A program made the position numbers and the translations under genes. This document shows positions 17,746 through 26,298 of a stretch of DNA of 64,000 nt, piece by piece. The notes beneath the pieces are model-generated. The model made no database searches. It had not been told where the DNA came from and saw nothing but the letters and a program-made list of their open reading frames with translations. The DNA comes from Bernardetia sp. (GTDB taxonomy: Bacteria; Bacteroidota; Bacteroidia; Cytophagales; Bernardetiaceae): the NCBI GenBank assembly GCA_020630575.1, contig JAHDBD010000014.1:62001-126000 (forward strand), written 5' to 3'. Positions within the stretch are counted from its first letter, which is position 1, and every line of letters starts with the position of its first letter.

Positions 17746-18324
17746 ATGAATCGTCGCAAATTTTTAAAATTGGGAGCAATTACATCAGGTGTTGTTCTTG
17801 TGGGAGCAGCAGGAGGAAGCTTTGCTCTTGACCACAAATTATCTACAAAAAAAGAAATACTGAGAAATATTTCTTTCTCTTCATTAAAAGAAGCCCAAGA
17901 AGAACTAGATAGATTAGAAAAAATAGTCTTGTTAGACTCTAAAAAAATTCAGTTAATTGGAGATTGGTCGTTGCATCAAAATCTTGTTCATTGCGCTCAA
18001 AGTATAGAATATTCATTGGTAGGATTTCCCAAACATCGTCCAAAAATTATTCAAAATACTATAGGAAAAATAGTTTTTGAAAAATTTGATGCACAAGGTT
18101 ATATGATACACGATAGAAATGACCCTATTCCAGATGCTACGCCAATAGAAAAAGAGGGCAATTTACAAGCTGCTTTTGATAGAGTGAGAAAGTCTATTTC
18201 CGATTTTGAAAATCATAAGACGGCTTACGAACCTCATTTTATGTATGGGAATCTTTCTAAATCACAATACGAAAGAGCGCATTATTTACATCTTGCTGAC
18301 CATTTGACAGGATTAAATGGGTAG
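17746..18324 (+). CDS. Tat-exported DUF1569 (DinB-like) protein
   Basis: 192 residues. The N-terminus MNRRKFLKLGAITSG followed by a hydrophobic stretch to about residue 28 is a twin-arginine signal, so the protein is probably exported folded. The rest is helical: residues about 40-60 (SLKEAQEELDRLEKIVL), WSLHQNLVHCAQSIEYSLVGFP, and the ending FMYGNLSKSQYERAHYLHLADHL, which is the DUF1569 pattern (DinB/YfiT superfamily four-helix bundle) with His residues in H-x-x-H-C and H-L-x-D-H-L that could bind a metal. Substrate unknown. A Tat signal on a DinB-type protein agrees with a cofactor or metal loaded before export. Confidence 0.75.
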   Translation: MNRRKFLKLGAITSGVVLVGAAGGSFALDHKLSTKKEILRNISFSSLKEAQEELDRLEKIVLLDSKKIQLIGDWSLHQNLVHCAQSIEYSLVGFPKHRPKIIQNTIGKIVFEKFDAQGYMIHDRNDPIPDATPIEKEGNLQAAFDRVRKSISDFENHKTAYEPHFMYGNLSKSQYERAHYLHLADHLTGLNG

Positions 18325-18441
18325 ATTATAGAATAGAAGTCAAGATGATAATCTTAATTTTTGTAGTATTTTTTTTAACTTCGTTTTTGATAAAAAATAA
18401 AGCCCTTGTTGGCGTATTGCTAACAACACAATAACCAAGAA

Positions 18442-20007
18442 ATGAACAACACAGAAAATACTAAAAAAGTCCTTTTAATGATTTTGGACGGCTGGGGAAT
18501 TGCTAAAGATGCAACCGTTTCAGCTATTGATGCAGCAAAAACGCCTTTTGTAGATAGTTTATATACTAATTATCCAAATTCAAAACTTAGAACTGATGGT
18601 GAGTTTGTAGGACTTCCAAAGGGACAAATGGGAAACTCAGAAGTTGGACACATGAATATTGGTGCAGGAAGAGTAGTTTATCAAAACTTAGCTCGTATAA
18701 ATTCTGCTATCCAAAATAATGAATTAGATAAAAATGAAATACTACAAAATGCCTTTAGTTATGCAAAAGAAAAAGGCGTAAAACTTCATTTTGTGGGTTT
18801 GATTTCAGAAGGTGGAGTTCACTCTCATACTTCTCATCTAAAAGCTCTAACCTCACTTGCTACAGAAGCTGGTTTGAAAAATATTTTTATCCATGGTTTT
18901 ACAGATGGAAGAGATACAGACCCAAATTCAGGAGAAGGTTTTTTGACAGATTTGGAGAATCATTTGAAAACTACAAATGCAAAAATGGCTTCTTTAGTTG
19001 GTCGTTATTATGCAATGGATAGAGATAACCGATGGGAAAGAGTAAAGCTTTCTTATGATGCAATGGCAAAAGGCGAAGGCAAAAAAGTGAAAAATGCAGT
19101 TTTGGCTTTGAAAGAATCATACAAAGAAGGAGTAACAGATGAGTTTTTGAAACCCATCATTATTACAGATGAAAATAACGAACCTTTAGCAAAAATAGAA
19201 AAAGATGATGTTGTAATTGCTTTCAATTTTCGTACAGATAGATGTAGAGAAATAACGCAAGCCTTGAGTCAGCAAGACTTTGAAGAGCAAGATATGAAAA
19301 AATTAGATGTATATTATGTTACAATGACTAACTATAATAAAAGCTTTAAGAATGTAAAAATCATTTTTGATGATATAAATTTGAATAATACGCTAGGAGA
19401 AGTTTTGGAGAGCAATAATAAAACTCAACTTCGTGCAGCCGAAACTGAAAAATATCCTCATGTTACTTTCTTTTTTTCGGGAGGAAGAGAAAAACAATTT
19501 GAAGGCGAAAACAGAATCATGTGTGCATCTCCAAAAGTAGCTACCTACGATTTGAAGCCTGAAATGAATGCTTTTGAACTAAAAGATAAAGTCATACAAG
19601 ATTTAAATCAAAACAAACCTGATTTTGTGTGTCTAAATTTTGCTAATCCTGATATGGTCGGACATACAGGAGTTTTTGAGGCTGCCATAAAAGCCTGTGA
19701 AACAGTAGATACTTGTGCAAAAGAAGTTTCTCAAGCAGCTTTGAAAAATGGTTATCAAGTTATCATTATTGCAGACCACGGAAATGCAGATAAAATGAAA
19801 AATGAAGATGGAACGCCAAATACAGCACATACCACAAACGAAGTTCCCATGTTTTTGCTTTCAAATGAAGCAATAAAGAATAATTATTCTCTCAAAGATG
19901 GAAAACTAGGAGACATTGCCCCTACCATTTTGAGTTTGATGAATATAGAAATTCCAAAAGAAATGACAGGTGAAATTATTACAGAAAGTAGTTTGGAGCG
20001 TGTTTAA
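18442..20007 (+). CDS. gpmI: 2,3-bisphosphoglycerate-independent phosphoglycerate mutase
   Basis: Cytoplasmic di-manganese enzyme that interconverts 3- and 2-phosphoglycerate in glycolysis/gluconeogenesis. 521 residues, normal length. Seen: metal-binding VLLMILDGWGIAKD, catalytic Ser66 in GQMGNSEVGHMNIGAGRVVYQ, FIHGFTDGRDTDP, GRYYAMDRDNRWER, and the C-terminal metal site IIIADHGNADKM with AHTTNEVPM. It is followed by a strong terminator. Directly upstream a hairpin-like sequence (TTGTTGGCGTATTGCTAACA, about 18394-18413) resembles the dispersed hairpins of this region. Confidence 0.97.
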   Translation: MNNTENTKKVLLMILDGWGIAKDATVSAIDAAKTPFVDSLYTNYPNSKLRTDGEFVGLPKGQMGNSEVGHMNIGAGRVVYQNLARINSAIQNNELDKNEILQNAFSYAKEKGVKLHFVGLISEGGVHSHTSHLKALTSLATEAGLKNIFIHGFTDGRDTDPNSGEGFLTDLENHLKTTNAKMASLVGRYYAMDRDNRWERVKLSYDAMAKGEGKKVKNAVLALKESYKEGVTDEFLKPIIITDENNEPLAKIEKDDVVIAFNFRTDRCREITQALSQQDFEEQDMKKLDVYYVTMTNYNKSFKNVKIIFDDINLNNTLGEVLESNNKTQLRAAETEKYPHVTFFFSGGREKQFEGENRIMCASPKVATYDLKPEMNAFELKDKVIQDLNQNKPDFVCLNFANPDMVGHTGVFEAAIKACETVDTCAKEVSQAALKNGYQVIIIADHGNADKMKNEDGTPNTAHTTNEVPMFLLSNEAIKNNYSLKDGKLGDIAPTILSLMNIEIPKEMTGEIITESSLERV

Positions 20008-20080
20008 TGGTTTAAGAACGTTTATTTTTGAATGTTGATTTTGTTTCAGCTTAGAAAATAAAAAACATTTTTTTAAATGT

Positions 20081-20123
20081 AAAAAACACGCAATAGATTC
20101 ATTTATTTTATTGCGTGTTTTTT
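20081..20123. terminator. Bidirectional terminator
   Basis: AAAAAACACGCAATA (20081-20095) pairs perfectly with TATTGCGTGTTTTTT (20109-20123), a 15-bp stem between the convergent gpmI and DUF2061 genes. Confidence 0.85.
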
Positions 20124-20158
20124 ATAAATAATTTGAAAGCTAATCTCTGAATCGTGTT

Positions 20159-20611
20159 TTATTGACAATTTATACATTCCTCAACGGTTGTAGCATGAGG
20201 AGTACGGTCTATTTTCCCCCACATTACACGTTCCCAAACACGCTCATGGAAATAATAAAGAGATAATTTAGTAATTACCTCAAAGGCTGCGATTTGTGAA
20301 GCTGCAAAAGGAGTTCCTGTAAAGAAGAAAGCAATCATAAAGGTATCTATTGTTCCAAAGATTCTCCAACTAACACCTTTTAAAAAACTTTTACCATGAG
20401 AAAGCAAACGATTATCACTCTCTTTGATACGATTCCAAGCTCTTTCATGTAAAAAGTAAAGAATGGTTTTGGTAAAAACTTCTCCTAAACCGATTTTTAG
20501 GGCATCTCCAAAATGACCTGTAATGAGCCATGACAATAAAATAGTATCTATGGTTGCAAATACTCGCCAACTGATTCCTTTTACAATGCTTCTATATATA
20601 GTTTCTTTCAC
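20159..20611 (-). CDS. Membrane protein with two DUF2061 repeats
   Basis: 150 residues made of two homologous halves: residues about 7-62 (IVKGISWRVFATIDTILLSWLITG...EVFTKTILYFLHERAWNRI) and 72-128 (FLKGVSWRIFGTIDTFMIAFFFTG...EVITKLSLYYFHERVWERV). Each half is one DUF2061 unit with two membrane helices, the K-G-x-S-W-R start and the Y-F/L-H-E-R-x-W end. The C-terminal tail holds CxxC (EECINCQ). DUF2061 proteins are small membrane proteins of unknown function, sometimes linked to sulfate-assimilation genes; no such gene is near. Confidence 0.8.
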   Translation of the reverse strand: MKETIYRSIVKGISWRVFATIDTILLSWLITGHFGDALKIGLGEVFTKTILYFLHERAWNRIKESDNRLLSHGKSFLKGVSWRIFGTIDTFMIAFFFTGTPFAASQIAAFEVITKLSLYYFHERVWERVMWGKIDRTPHATTVEECINCQ

Positions 20612-20948
20612 AATTTTTATTTTTTTACTTTTGGATGATTTTTGAAATGATTTACTTAAATAAAGTTATCTTTTAATAGATTTGTTTAACTAAATAAATC
20701 CTACAAACTATTCTTAAAAGATAATAGTAAAGCTATCAATTCATTTACATAACGAGTTCTTTTTGATAGTGTTTCGTTTGCACGTTGTTTTATTTGACTT
20801 AATTCTGTTTTTAAGAAATTTAATTCTATAAATTCCTTTAAAAATCATTTAAAATTAGTGTATTTTTATCTAATACACTTATTTTTTCGTTAGATTATTT
20901 GTTTACTTACTAATTGTATTGAGCAATTCACATCAAAATTTATATAAA
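20612..20948. other. AT-rich divergent intergenic region
   Basis: About 340 bp between the DUF2061 gene (minus) and the rhomboid gene (plus). I see no frame, strong hairpin or repeat copy in it; it should hold both promoters. Confidence 0.4.
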
Positions 20949-21584
20949 ATGGTCATTTCAGTTTCTTTAGCTATTTTAGTAGTTACAATCATTATTAGTG
21001 TTTTGGGATTTAATAACCCAGAGCTACAAGCCAAGTTATTACATAATCCTTTTTTGGCAAATAAAAATAAGGAATACTACCGTCTTCTTTCGTCAGGGTT
21101 TATTCATAATGGACTATCACATTTGGGATTTAATATGCTAACTTTTTTCTTTTTTGGAGGAGTAGTAGAAAAGGTATATAGAAATAATTATGGAGACGTT
21201 TTGGGTTCAGCTATTTTTTTAGGAGTTTATTTGTTTGCCATTATCATTTCTGATTTACCTTCGTTTTTTAAATACAAAGATATGCCTGCTTATAGCTCGC
21301 TAGGAGCATCAGGTGGAGTTTCAGCGATTGTTTTTGCTTCTATTTTATTTCAACCTACAAGTGATTTATATCTATTATTAATTCCGATTCCAATTCCTGC
21401 ATTTATTTTGGGTACTCTGTATGTGATTTATTCTTATTATCAAAGCAAAAACTCATCTGATAATATCAATCATTCGGCTCACTTATACGGAGCTGTAACA
21501 GGCTTTGTGATTAGTGCAATACTTATTCCTAGTGCAGTTTCTGATTTTTTTGTTCAACTTTCTCATTATCGTTTACCTTTTTAG
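20949..21584 (+). CDS. Rhomboid family intramembrane serine protease
   Basis: Membrane protease that cuts within or near transmembrane segments. From ATG 20949 it has 211 residues and six hydrophobic segments. Catalytic serine in SLGASGGVSAIVF (Ser121) and catalytic histidine in NHSAHLYGAVTGF (His178); HNGLSHLGFNMLTFFFFG is the rhomboid TM2 with the conserved H and N. An in-frame TTG at 20919 would add ten polar residues; I chose ATG because the sequence before it is A-rich, as at many starts here, and because the protein then starts right at the first membrane helix like its relatives. Confidence 0.88.
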   Translation: MVISVSLAILVVTIIISVLGFNNPELQAKLLHNPFLANKNKEYYRLLSSGFIHNGLSHLGFNMLTFFFFGGVVEKVYRNNYGDVLGSAIFLGVYLFAIIISDLPSFFKYKDMPAYSSLGASGGVSAIVFASILFQPTSDLYLLLIPIPIPAFILGTLYVIYSYYQSKNSSDNINHSAHLYGAVTGFVISAILIPSAVSDFFVQLSHYRLPF

Positions 21585-21622
21585 TTTAAAAAAGGTAATT
21601 TTTTTCTAGCTTTATTCAACAT

Positions 21623-21662
21623 AAAAAGCAAAATGTAGTTGTATGATTATGTTTTGCTTTTT
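21623..21662 (+). terminator. Terminator after rhomboid gene
   Basis: AAAAAGCAAAA (21623-21633) and TTTTGCTTTTT (21652-21662) form an 11-bp stem followed by T residues, 39 bp after the rhomboid stop. Confidence 0.65.
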
Positions 21663-21735
21663 TTAGGTAAATTTGCATCTTCTAATCCAAATTTCAGGAA
21701 TATCATTTTTTAAACTCTATTTTTTTTATCTTTTT

Positions 21736-22863
21736 ATGGAAAATAATCTCCAATTTACCAAACTTCCTTTCTCTGTCAAGACAGCGTTTTACATTGTCGC
21801 TTTTTTAGTGCTTTTTGTCTTTGCAATAACAGAAGCTAAAGGTCTTTTAATTCCTTTTACTTATTCGGTATTGATTTCTTTTATTCTTTATCCGATGTGT
21901 AAATTTTTTGAAAATAAAGGTTTACCTCGTATTTTGAGTATTCTCATTTGTTTTTTTATTGTTGTATTGGGCTTGTTTGGTCTATTTTATTTCTTCTCTA
22001 CTCAAGTAGTCAGTATTGTGCGTGAGTTTGAAGATTTTAGAGGAAAATTATTAGGATTGGTGCATCAAGGAATTGAACAGTATAACAAAATTGTTCCCAA
22101 CTCAAAACTAGATGATGAGAGTTTACTCAAAAAAGCACAAACTTGGCTTACAGAAAGCTCATTGCTTTCAGGTACTCTCAATCAGACAAGTAACTTTTTC
22201 TCAGGATTAATACTTGTTCCAATTTATGTTTTTCTTTTGTTACTTTATCGTACAGGAATAAGAAAAGTATTGTTGCGTTTTGTGCATACAGATTATCGTG
22301 TTGCTTTTACTCATCTTTTAGCAGACGTACAACAAGTAGGACAAAAATATATTGGGGGACTCATAACAATTATTTTTATTATTGGTCTTTTAGATAGTAT
22401 TGCACTTTGGATTATTGGTGTTGATTCTCCTTTCTTTTTTGGCTTTTTGGCTGCTTGTTTGGCTATCATTCCTTATGTAGGAACAGGAGTTGGTGCGCTT
22501 TTACCTGCTTTGTATGCCCTCATGAATCATAGTCCGACAATGGCATTATATGTTTTGATTGCTTTTTGGGCTGTGCAGTTTGTAGAAGGAAATTTTCTTA
22601 CTCCAAAAATTATTGGTGGAGAAGTAAGTTTGAATCCTTTAGCTGCTATTTTATCTTTAGTAACTGGTGGATTTGTATGGGGAGTCTCTGGAATGGTTTT
22701 ATTTATCCCTCTAGCTGCAATCTTGAAGATTGTGTGTCAGAATTATAAAGAATTAGAGCCTATCTCTGGACTTATGGGGGATGAAATTACGCAAGGAGAT
22801 GAAATTGTAAAAGGAAAAAGTCATACTCCTAGAAAACCTTTTTGGAAAAAACTATTCAAATAA
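21736..22863 (+). CDS. AI-2E family transporter (first of two)
   Basis: Polytopic inner-membrane protein of the AI-2E/UPF0118 permease family (members export autoinducer-2 or other small molecules, or exchange ions). 375 residues from ATG 21736; a TTG 63 bp further up would add a hydrophobic run that does not look like a family N-terminus and would lie just after the terminator. About eight hydrophobic segments; family marks are GLLIPFTYSVLISFILYPMCKFFENKGLPR, the YIGG loop, LAIIPYVGTGVGALLPALYAL, and FVEGNFLTPKIIGGEVSLNPLAAILSLVTGG. A basic C-terminal tail ends KPFWKKLFK. Substrate unknown. Confidence 0.88.
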   Translation: MENNLQFTKLPFSVKTAFYIVAFLVLFVFAITEAKGLLIPFTYSVLISFILYPMCKFFENKGLPRILSILICFFIVVLGLFGLFYFFSTQVVSIVREFEDFRGKLLGLVHQGIEQYNKIVPNSKLDDESLLKKAQTWLTESSLLSGTLNQTSNFFSGLILVPIYVFLLLLYRTGIRKVLLRFVHTDYRVAFTHLLADVQQVGQKYIGGLITIIFIIGLLDSIALWIIGVDSPFFFGFLAACLAIIPYVGTGVGALLPALYALMNHSPTMALYVLIAFWAVQFVEGNFLTPKIIGGEVSLNPLAAILSLVTGGFVWGVSGMVLFIPLAAILKIVCQNYKELEPISGLMGDEITQGDEIVKGKSHTPRKPFWKKLFK

Positions 22864-22899
22864 TAGTCAGGATTTTTGATAAATCATTTTTGTTTTTTA

Positions 22900-23069
22900 G
22901 AAGTTGTTTAAGAATAGGGTACAGTAAGAATAGGTTTTGTAAGTATATTTGTTGGTGTGACTACGCTAAAAAACACCAATCAAAGACTTTGTACTTTTCC
23001 ATAGAATAGGATTTGCAAACCTTGGTTTGTGGCAGACAGAACATAATTTTTCTATTCTTAAACAACTTC
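22900..23069. repeat. 170-bp terminal-inverted-repeat element, reference copy of a dispersed family
   Basis: Its ends are perfect 18-bp inverted repeats: GAAGTTGTTTAAGAATAG (22900-22917) and the reverse complement at 23052-23069. Inside (about 22950-22980, minus orientation) is a hairpin core, TTGGTGT/ACACCAA around a loop with AGCGTAG. Partial copies of the core or of one end occur at 11820-11837, 35781-35832, 39454-39491, 43798-43860 and 53356-53480. There is no reading frame. I see no clean target-site duplication. A MITE-like non-autonomous element is the simplest reading. Confidence 0.65.
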
Positions 23070-23127
23070 ATAGAGTACAGATGTTGCCCCTAAAAACAAA
23101 GATTTTAAAGAACATGCTCTGTATAAA

Positions 23128-23158
23128 TTTGATAACTATTGACAAACAATTATCTTTG
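23128..23158 (+). promoter_or_regulatory. Bacteroidetes-type promoter of the T9SS protein gene
   Basis: TTTG (23128-23131), a 19-bp spacer, then TATCTTTG (23151-23158): a full match to the TTTG / TAnnTTTG consensus for the primary sigma factor of Bacteroidetes, giving a transcript start near 23165 and a leader of about 110 nt. A second TAnnTTTG (23265-23272) abuts the ATG and would give a leaderless message. Confidence 0.55.
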
Positions 23159-23277
23159 TAAATAAATTAAAATACATCCACTCAACTCCCACTTTATTTA
23201 TCGGAAAAATATCTACAAAATTAAATTTTAACCTTCCAATTCGATAAAAAAATCTATTTTTCCTTATTTTTGTAGTT

Positions 23278-25230
23278 ATGAACAAAACGATAATAACACT
23301 TTTCCTGCTTATTTTTATAGGTATAGGAATATATACTCAAGCTGTTGCTCAAATTTTGATTTTTCCTATTCAAACTCAAAACAGCTCTCAAAAACTCAAA
23401 GACACTAAAAAAACGAACTCTTTATCTCCTCGTTTGAGTAAAATTCAACGCATAGAAGAAGATACAATCTTACTTACATTACCTTTCTTTGAAGATTTTT
23501 CCACTACTTCAGTAGGTATGCCTGATTCGGCTAAATGGATAAAAGGGAGTGGCGTTTTTATCAATAACGGAATTCCATTGAATCCACCAACAAAAAATGT
23601 GGCTACTTTTGATGGTGTAGCAGCAAATGGAAAGCCTTATGACCAACTTTTTCCAACTCGTCAGGGTTTGGGAGATACGCTTACTTCTCAACGTTTTGAT
23701 TTGACCTTAGTCGATCCAAGTGAAGAACTTTTCTTTTCTTTTATGGTACAGGCTCGTGGAAATGGAGAAACACCTGATACAACAGACTTTTTGAAAGTAG
23801 AGTTTTTGGATGATGAAGGAAACTGGGAGCAACAATGGGAAAAAAGAGGAGGCAGAATTGATACCAAACGCTTCGAACATATTATCTTCAAAATAGAAGA
23901 CGAAAAGTTTTTTCATGATAGTTTGCAGTTTCGTTTTACTTCTTACAATCGTCTCTCAGGAGCATTTGATGTTTGGAATGTAGATTATATTTATTTTAAT
24001 ACAAATAGAAATGCCACTGATACTGTTTTCTTGGATGTAGCAACAAGCCAATCTCCTACTCATTTTATCAAACCTTATTCGGCCGTTCCTTATGACCATT
24101 TTTGGAGTGATACAACACAGTTTTTAACAGATTCTATTTTTTCTACTGTAAATAATTTAGATAAAACATTCAATGTAATTTCTTATTTGTGTGAAGTCAG
24201 AAACGAAGAAACAAAAGATATTTTAGGTTATTGGTATGGTTTGGATGATGAGAGAGCTTCTTCTTCTACATTAATTGAAGGTTTTGAGAGAAACAAAAAA
24301 ATTGTAGCTATTCCCTATGCCAATCTATTACCACAAGGACAGGATTCGATGACCATTACGCATCAGTTTCAAGTAAATACCAGAGAGCCAGATGAAAATT
24401 TTGGAGGAGTTTATACTAGAAGCAATGATACAATTAGCCAAACTTCTGTATTTAAAGATTATTATGCTTACGATGACGGAACAGCAGAATATGCAGCAGG
24501 AATCAATCAAAAATTTGGACAACTTGCTTATCAGTATTATGTCTCACAACCTGACGTTCTGACTCATATAGATGTTTATTTTGCAAGAATTGGAGCAAGT
24601 GTAGAAAATCAAACTTTTAATATTAAAGTTTGGAAAAAAATTGATTTTTCAAAAACTGAAATCAAAGATTCTGTTATGCTTACTCAAAATACCATTCTTA
24701 GATATTCTGATAACATAAATGAATTTAAACGCATTGCTCTTTCTCGTTCTATTGATGTTTCAGACACTATTTATATAGGAATTCAACAATTAGGCGAAAA
24801 TATGTTACCTATCGGATTGGATTTGCAGACAGATTCTAAAAGCAAAATGTTTTTTAATGTTCGAAATTATTGGGAGCAAAACGAATTTGTTGATGGAAGT
24901 CTGATGCTACGTCCTGTTTTTTCAAAAGAAGATGTCGTTACAGCAATTGAAGATGTTACAGAAAATAATGGATATGAGCTATGGCAACAAAATTTAGTTT
25001 TGTACCCTAACCCTGCAAAAGATAAAATAAATTTGAATGGCAAAGTAGAGGCTGTTCAAATTATAGATTTAACTGGAAAAGTGTTAGGAGAATATTCATT
25101 AGATCCATATTCTTCTTTTGTTACTGATAAAGAAATAAAACTTCCTGCTTTTATGAAAAATGGAATGTATTTAGTTAGATGTCAGTACAAAAATTTTACT
25201 ACTGTTAAGAAACTAGTGATTCAAAAATAG
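23278..25230 (+). CDS. Secreted protein with T9SS type A sorting domain
   Basis: 650 residues. Signal peptide at residues 1-25 (ITLFLLIFIGIGIYTQAVAQ). Mature part is beta-rich: PFFEDFSTTSVGMPDSAKWIKGSG with FDGVAANGKPYD and FSFMVQARGNGETPDTTDFLKVEF looks like a jelly-roll (MAM/LamG-like) module, and a second module DYYAYDDGTAEYAAGINQKFGQLAYQY is a pattern I know from other T9SS cargo. The C-terminal about 80 residues (LYPNPAKDKINLNG, IIDLTGKVLGEYS, MYLVRCQYKNFTTVKKLVIQK) are a type A sorting domain that directs passage through the type IX system and anchoring at the cell surface. No enzymatic motif seen; an adhesin or surface protein is likely. Confidence 0.88.
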   Translation: MNKTIITLFLLIFIGIGIYTQAVAQILIFPIQTQNSSQKLKDTKKTNSLSPRLSKIQRIEEDTILLTLPFFEDFSTTSVGMPDSAKWIKGSGVFINNGIPLNPPTKNVATFDGVAANGKPYDQLFPTRQGLGDTLTSQRFDLTLVDPSEELFFSFMVQARGNGETPDTTDFLKVEFLDDEGNWEQQWEKRGGRIDTKRFEHIIFKIEDEKFFHDSLQFRFTSYNRLSGAFDVWNVDYIYFNTNRNATDTVFLDVATSQSPTHFIKPYSAVPYDHFWSDTTQFLTDSIFSTVNNLDKTFNVISYLCEVRNEETKDILGYWYGLDDERASSSTLIEGFERNKKIVAIPYANLLPQGQDSMTITHQFQVNTREPDENFGGVYTRSNDTISQTSVFKDYYAYDDGTAEYAAGINQKFGQLAYQYYVSQPDVLTHIDVYFARIGASVENQTFNIKVWKKIDFSKTEIKDSVMLTQNTILRYSDNINEFKRIALSRSIDVSDTIYIGIQQLGENMLPIGLDLQTDSKSKMFFNVRNYWEQNEFVDGSLMLRPVFSKEDVVTAIEDVTENNGYELWQQNLVLYPNPAKDKINLNGKVEAVQIIDLTGKVLGEYSLDPYSSFVTDKEIKLPAFMKNGMYLVRCQYKNFTTVKKLVIQK

Positions 25231-25261
25231 AGCAAATACACGAAACTTTTATTTTATAAAA

Positions 25262-25289
25262 CTGATTCAAGCGTCAATGCTTGAATCAG
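25262..25289 (+). terminator. Terminator-like hairpin after T9SS gene
   Basis: CTGATTCAAGC (25262-25272) and GCTTGAATCAG (25279-25289) form a perfect 11-bp stem with a 6-nt loop 32 bp after the stop, followed by AAATTTTG. Confidence 0.6.
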
Positions 25290-25342
25290 AAATTTTGTAG
25301 GTTTTACATTTGCGAAAGTCCTAAAGAATCTTCTATCTAAAA

Positions 25343-26215
25343 ATGGTTTCAATTATCTGCTTGTGTTACAATCATTCCAATTTTATCGAAGAAGCTTTGT
25401 ATTCTGTCTTTAATCAAACCTATAAAAATTGGGAATTGATTATTGTAAATGATGCTAGTACGGATAACAGCAAAGAAATTATAGATAAAATTGTAAAAGA
25501 AATTCCTCTTTACCCTATTCAAACTATTCATTTAAAAGAAAACAGAGGAAACTGTGCAGCTTTTAATGAAGGTTTCAAAATTTCGAAAGGAAAGTATATC
25601 ATCGATTTGGCAGCCGATGACAAATTTGAAATTGATAAACTAGAGAAACAAGTCAAGATTTTAGAAAGTGCTGATACTCAAACAGGAGTTTGTTTTACAA
25701 ATGCTACCCTAATAAATGAAGAAGTTGATGAAAACAGCAACAAACTAGGAAATTATTATTTTGATTGGTACAAAAAACTACCAAAAGACGGTTTCATCTT
25801 TAAAGAACTCATAAGAGCAGGAGGGATGATTTGTTCGCCTACTATGCTTATTAAAAGAGAAGTTTTGGAAGAGTTAGGAGGTTATGATGAATCACTTTCG
25901 TATGAGGATTATGACTTTTGGGTTCGAAGTGCTAGAAAGTGGAAATATATTTTTTTGAATGAAAATCTGACTTTTTATAGAAAAACAAATCATTCTCATT
26001 CTTCTACATTCAAGAAAAAAAATAATCCTCATCTTTATTCTACATTAAAAGTCTGTCAAAAAGGATTTTATTTGTGTAGAAATAAAGAGGAATATAAATC
26101 ACTTTCTATTTCTGTATTATATCATTTCAAAGAATCATTAAAATATAAAAATTATAAAGCTGTGAAGGGATTTTTTTGGTTATTTGGTAAGTTGATTTTG
26201 AAATTAGTAGGTTAA
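25343..26215 (+). CDS. Glycosyltransferase family 2 protein
   Basis: GT-A fold sugar transferase of 290 residues. Seen: N-terminal strand VSIICLCYNHSNFIEEALYSVFNQTYKNWELIIVNDASTDNSKE, the metal-binding acidic site LAADD (near residue 92), and the acceptor-side acidic motif SYEDYDFWVR. The C-terminal part is basic and helical with a short hydrophobic patch (GFFWLFGKLILKLV). Acceptor unknown; probably cell-surface glycan or protein glycosylation. It stands alone, without other polysaccharide genes. Its last two codons and stop lie inside an inverted repeat. Confidence 0.9.
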   Translation: MVSIICLCYNHSNFIEEALYSVFNQTYKNWELIIVNDASTDNSKEIIDKIVKEIPLYPIQTIHLKENRGNCAAFNEGFKISKGKYIIDLAADDKFEIDKLEKQVKILESADTQTGVCFTNATLINEEVDENSNKLGNYYFDWYKKLPKDGFIFKELIRAGGMICSPTMLIKREVLEELGGYDESLSYEDYDFWVRSARKWKYIFLNENLTFYRKTNHSHSSTFKKKNNPHLYSTLKVCQKGFYLCRNKEEYKSLSISVLYHFKESLKYKNYKAVKGFFWLFGKLILKLVG

Positions 26216-26288
26216 AGGCTTGCCTTTAACTTTAACAAAAAGAATTGTAACTATACTAAATGCAGTCAAAGACAAGTCTTTAACCTAC
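26207..26288. repeat. Inverted repeat spanning the end of the glycosyltransferase gene
   Basis: GTAGGTTAAAGGCTTG (26207-26222) and CAAGTCTTTAACCTAC (26273-26288) are inverted copies with one mismatch. The left arm includes the stop codon of the glycosyltransferase gene. It lies between convergent genes and could act as a terminator, though it lacks a T-run. Confidence 0.5.
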
Positions 26289-26298
26289 AAATACAGCA

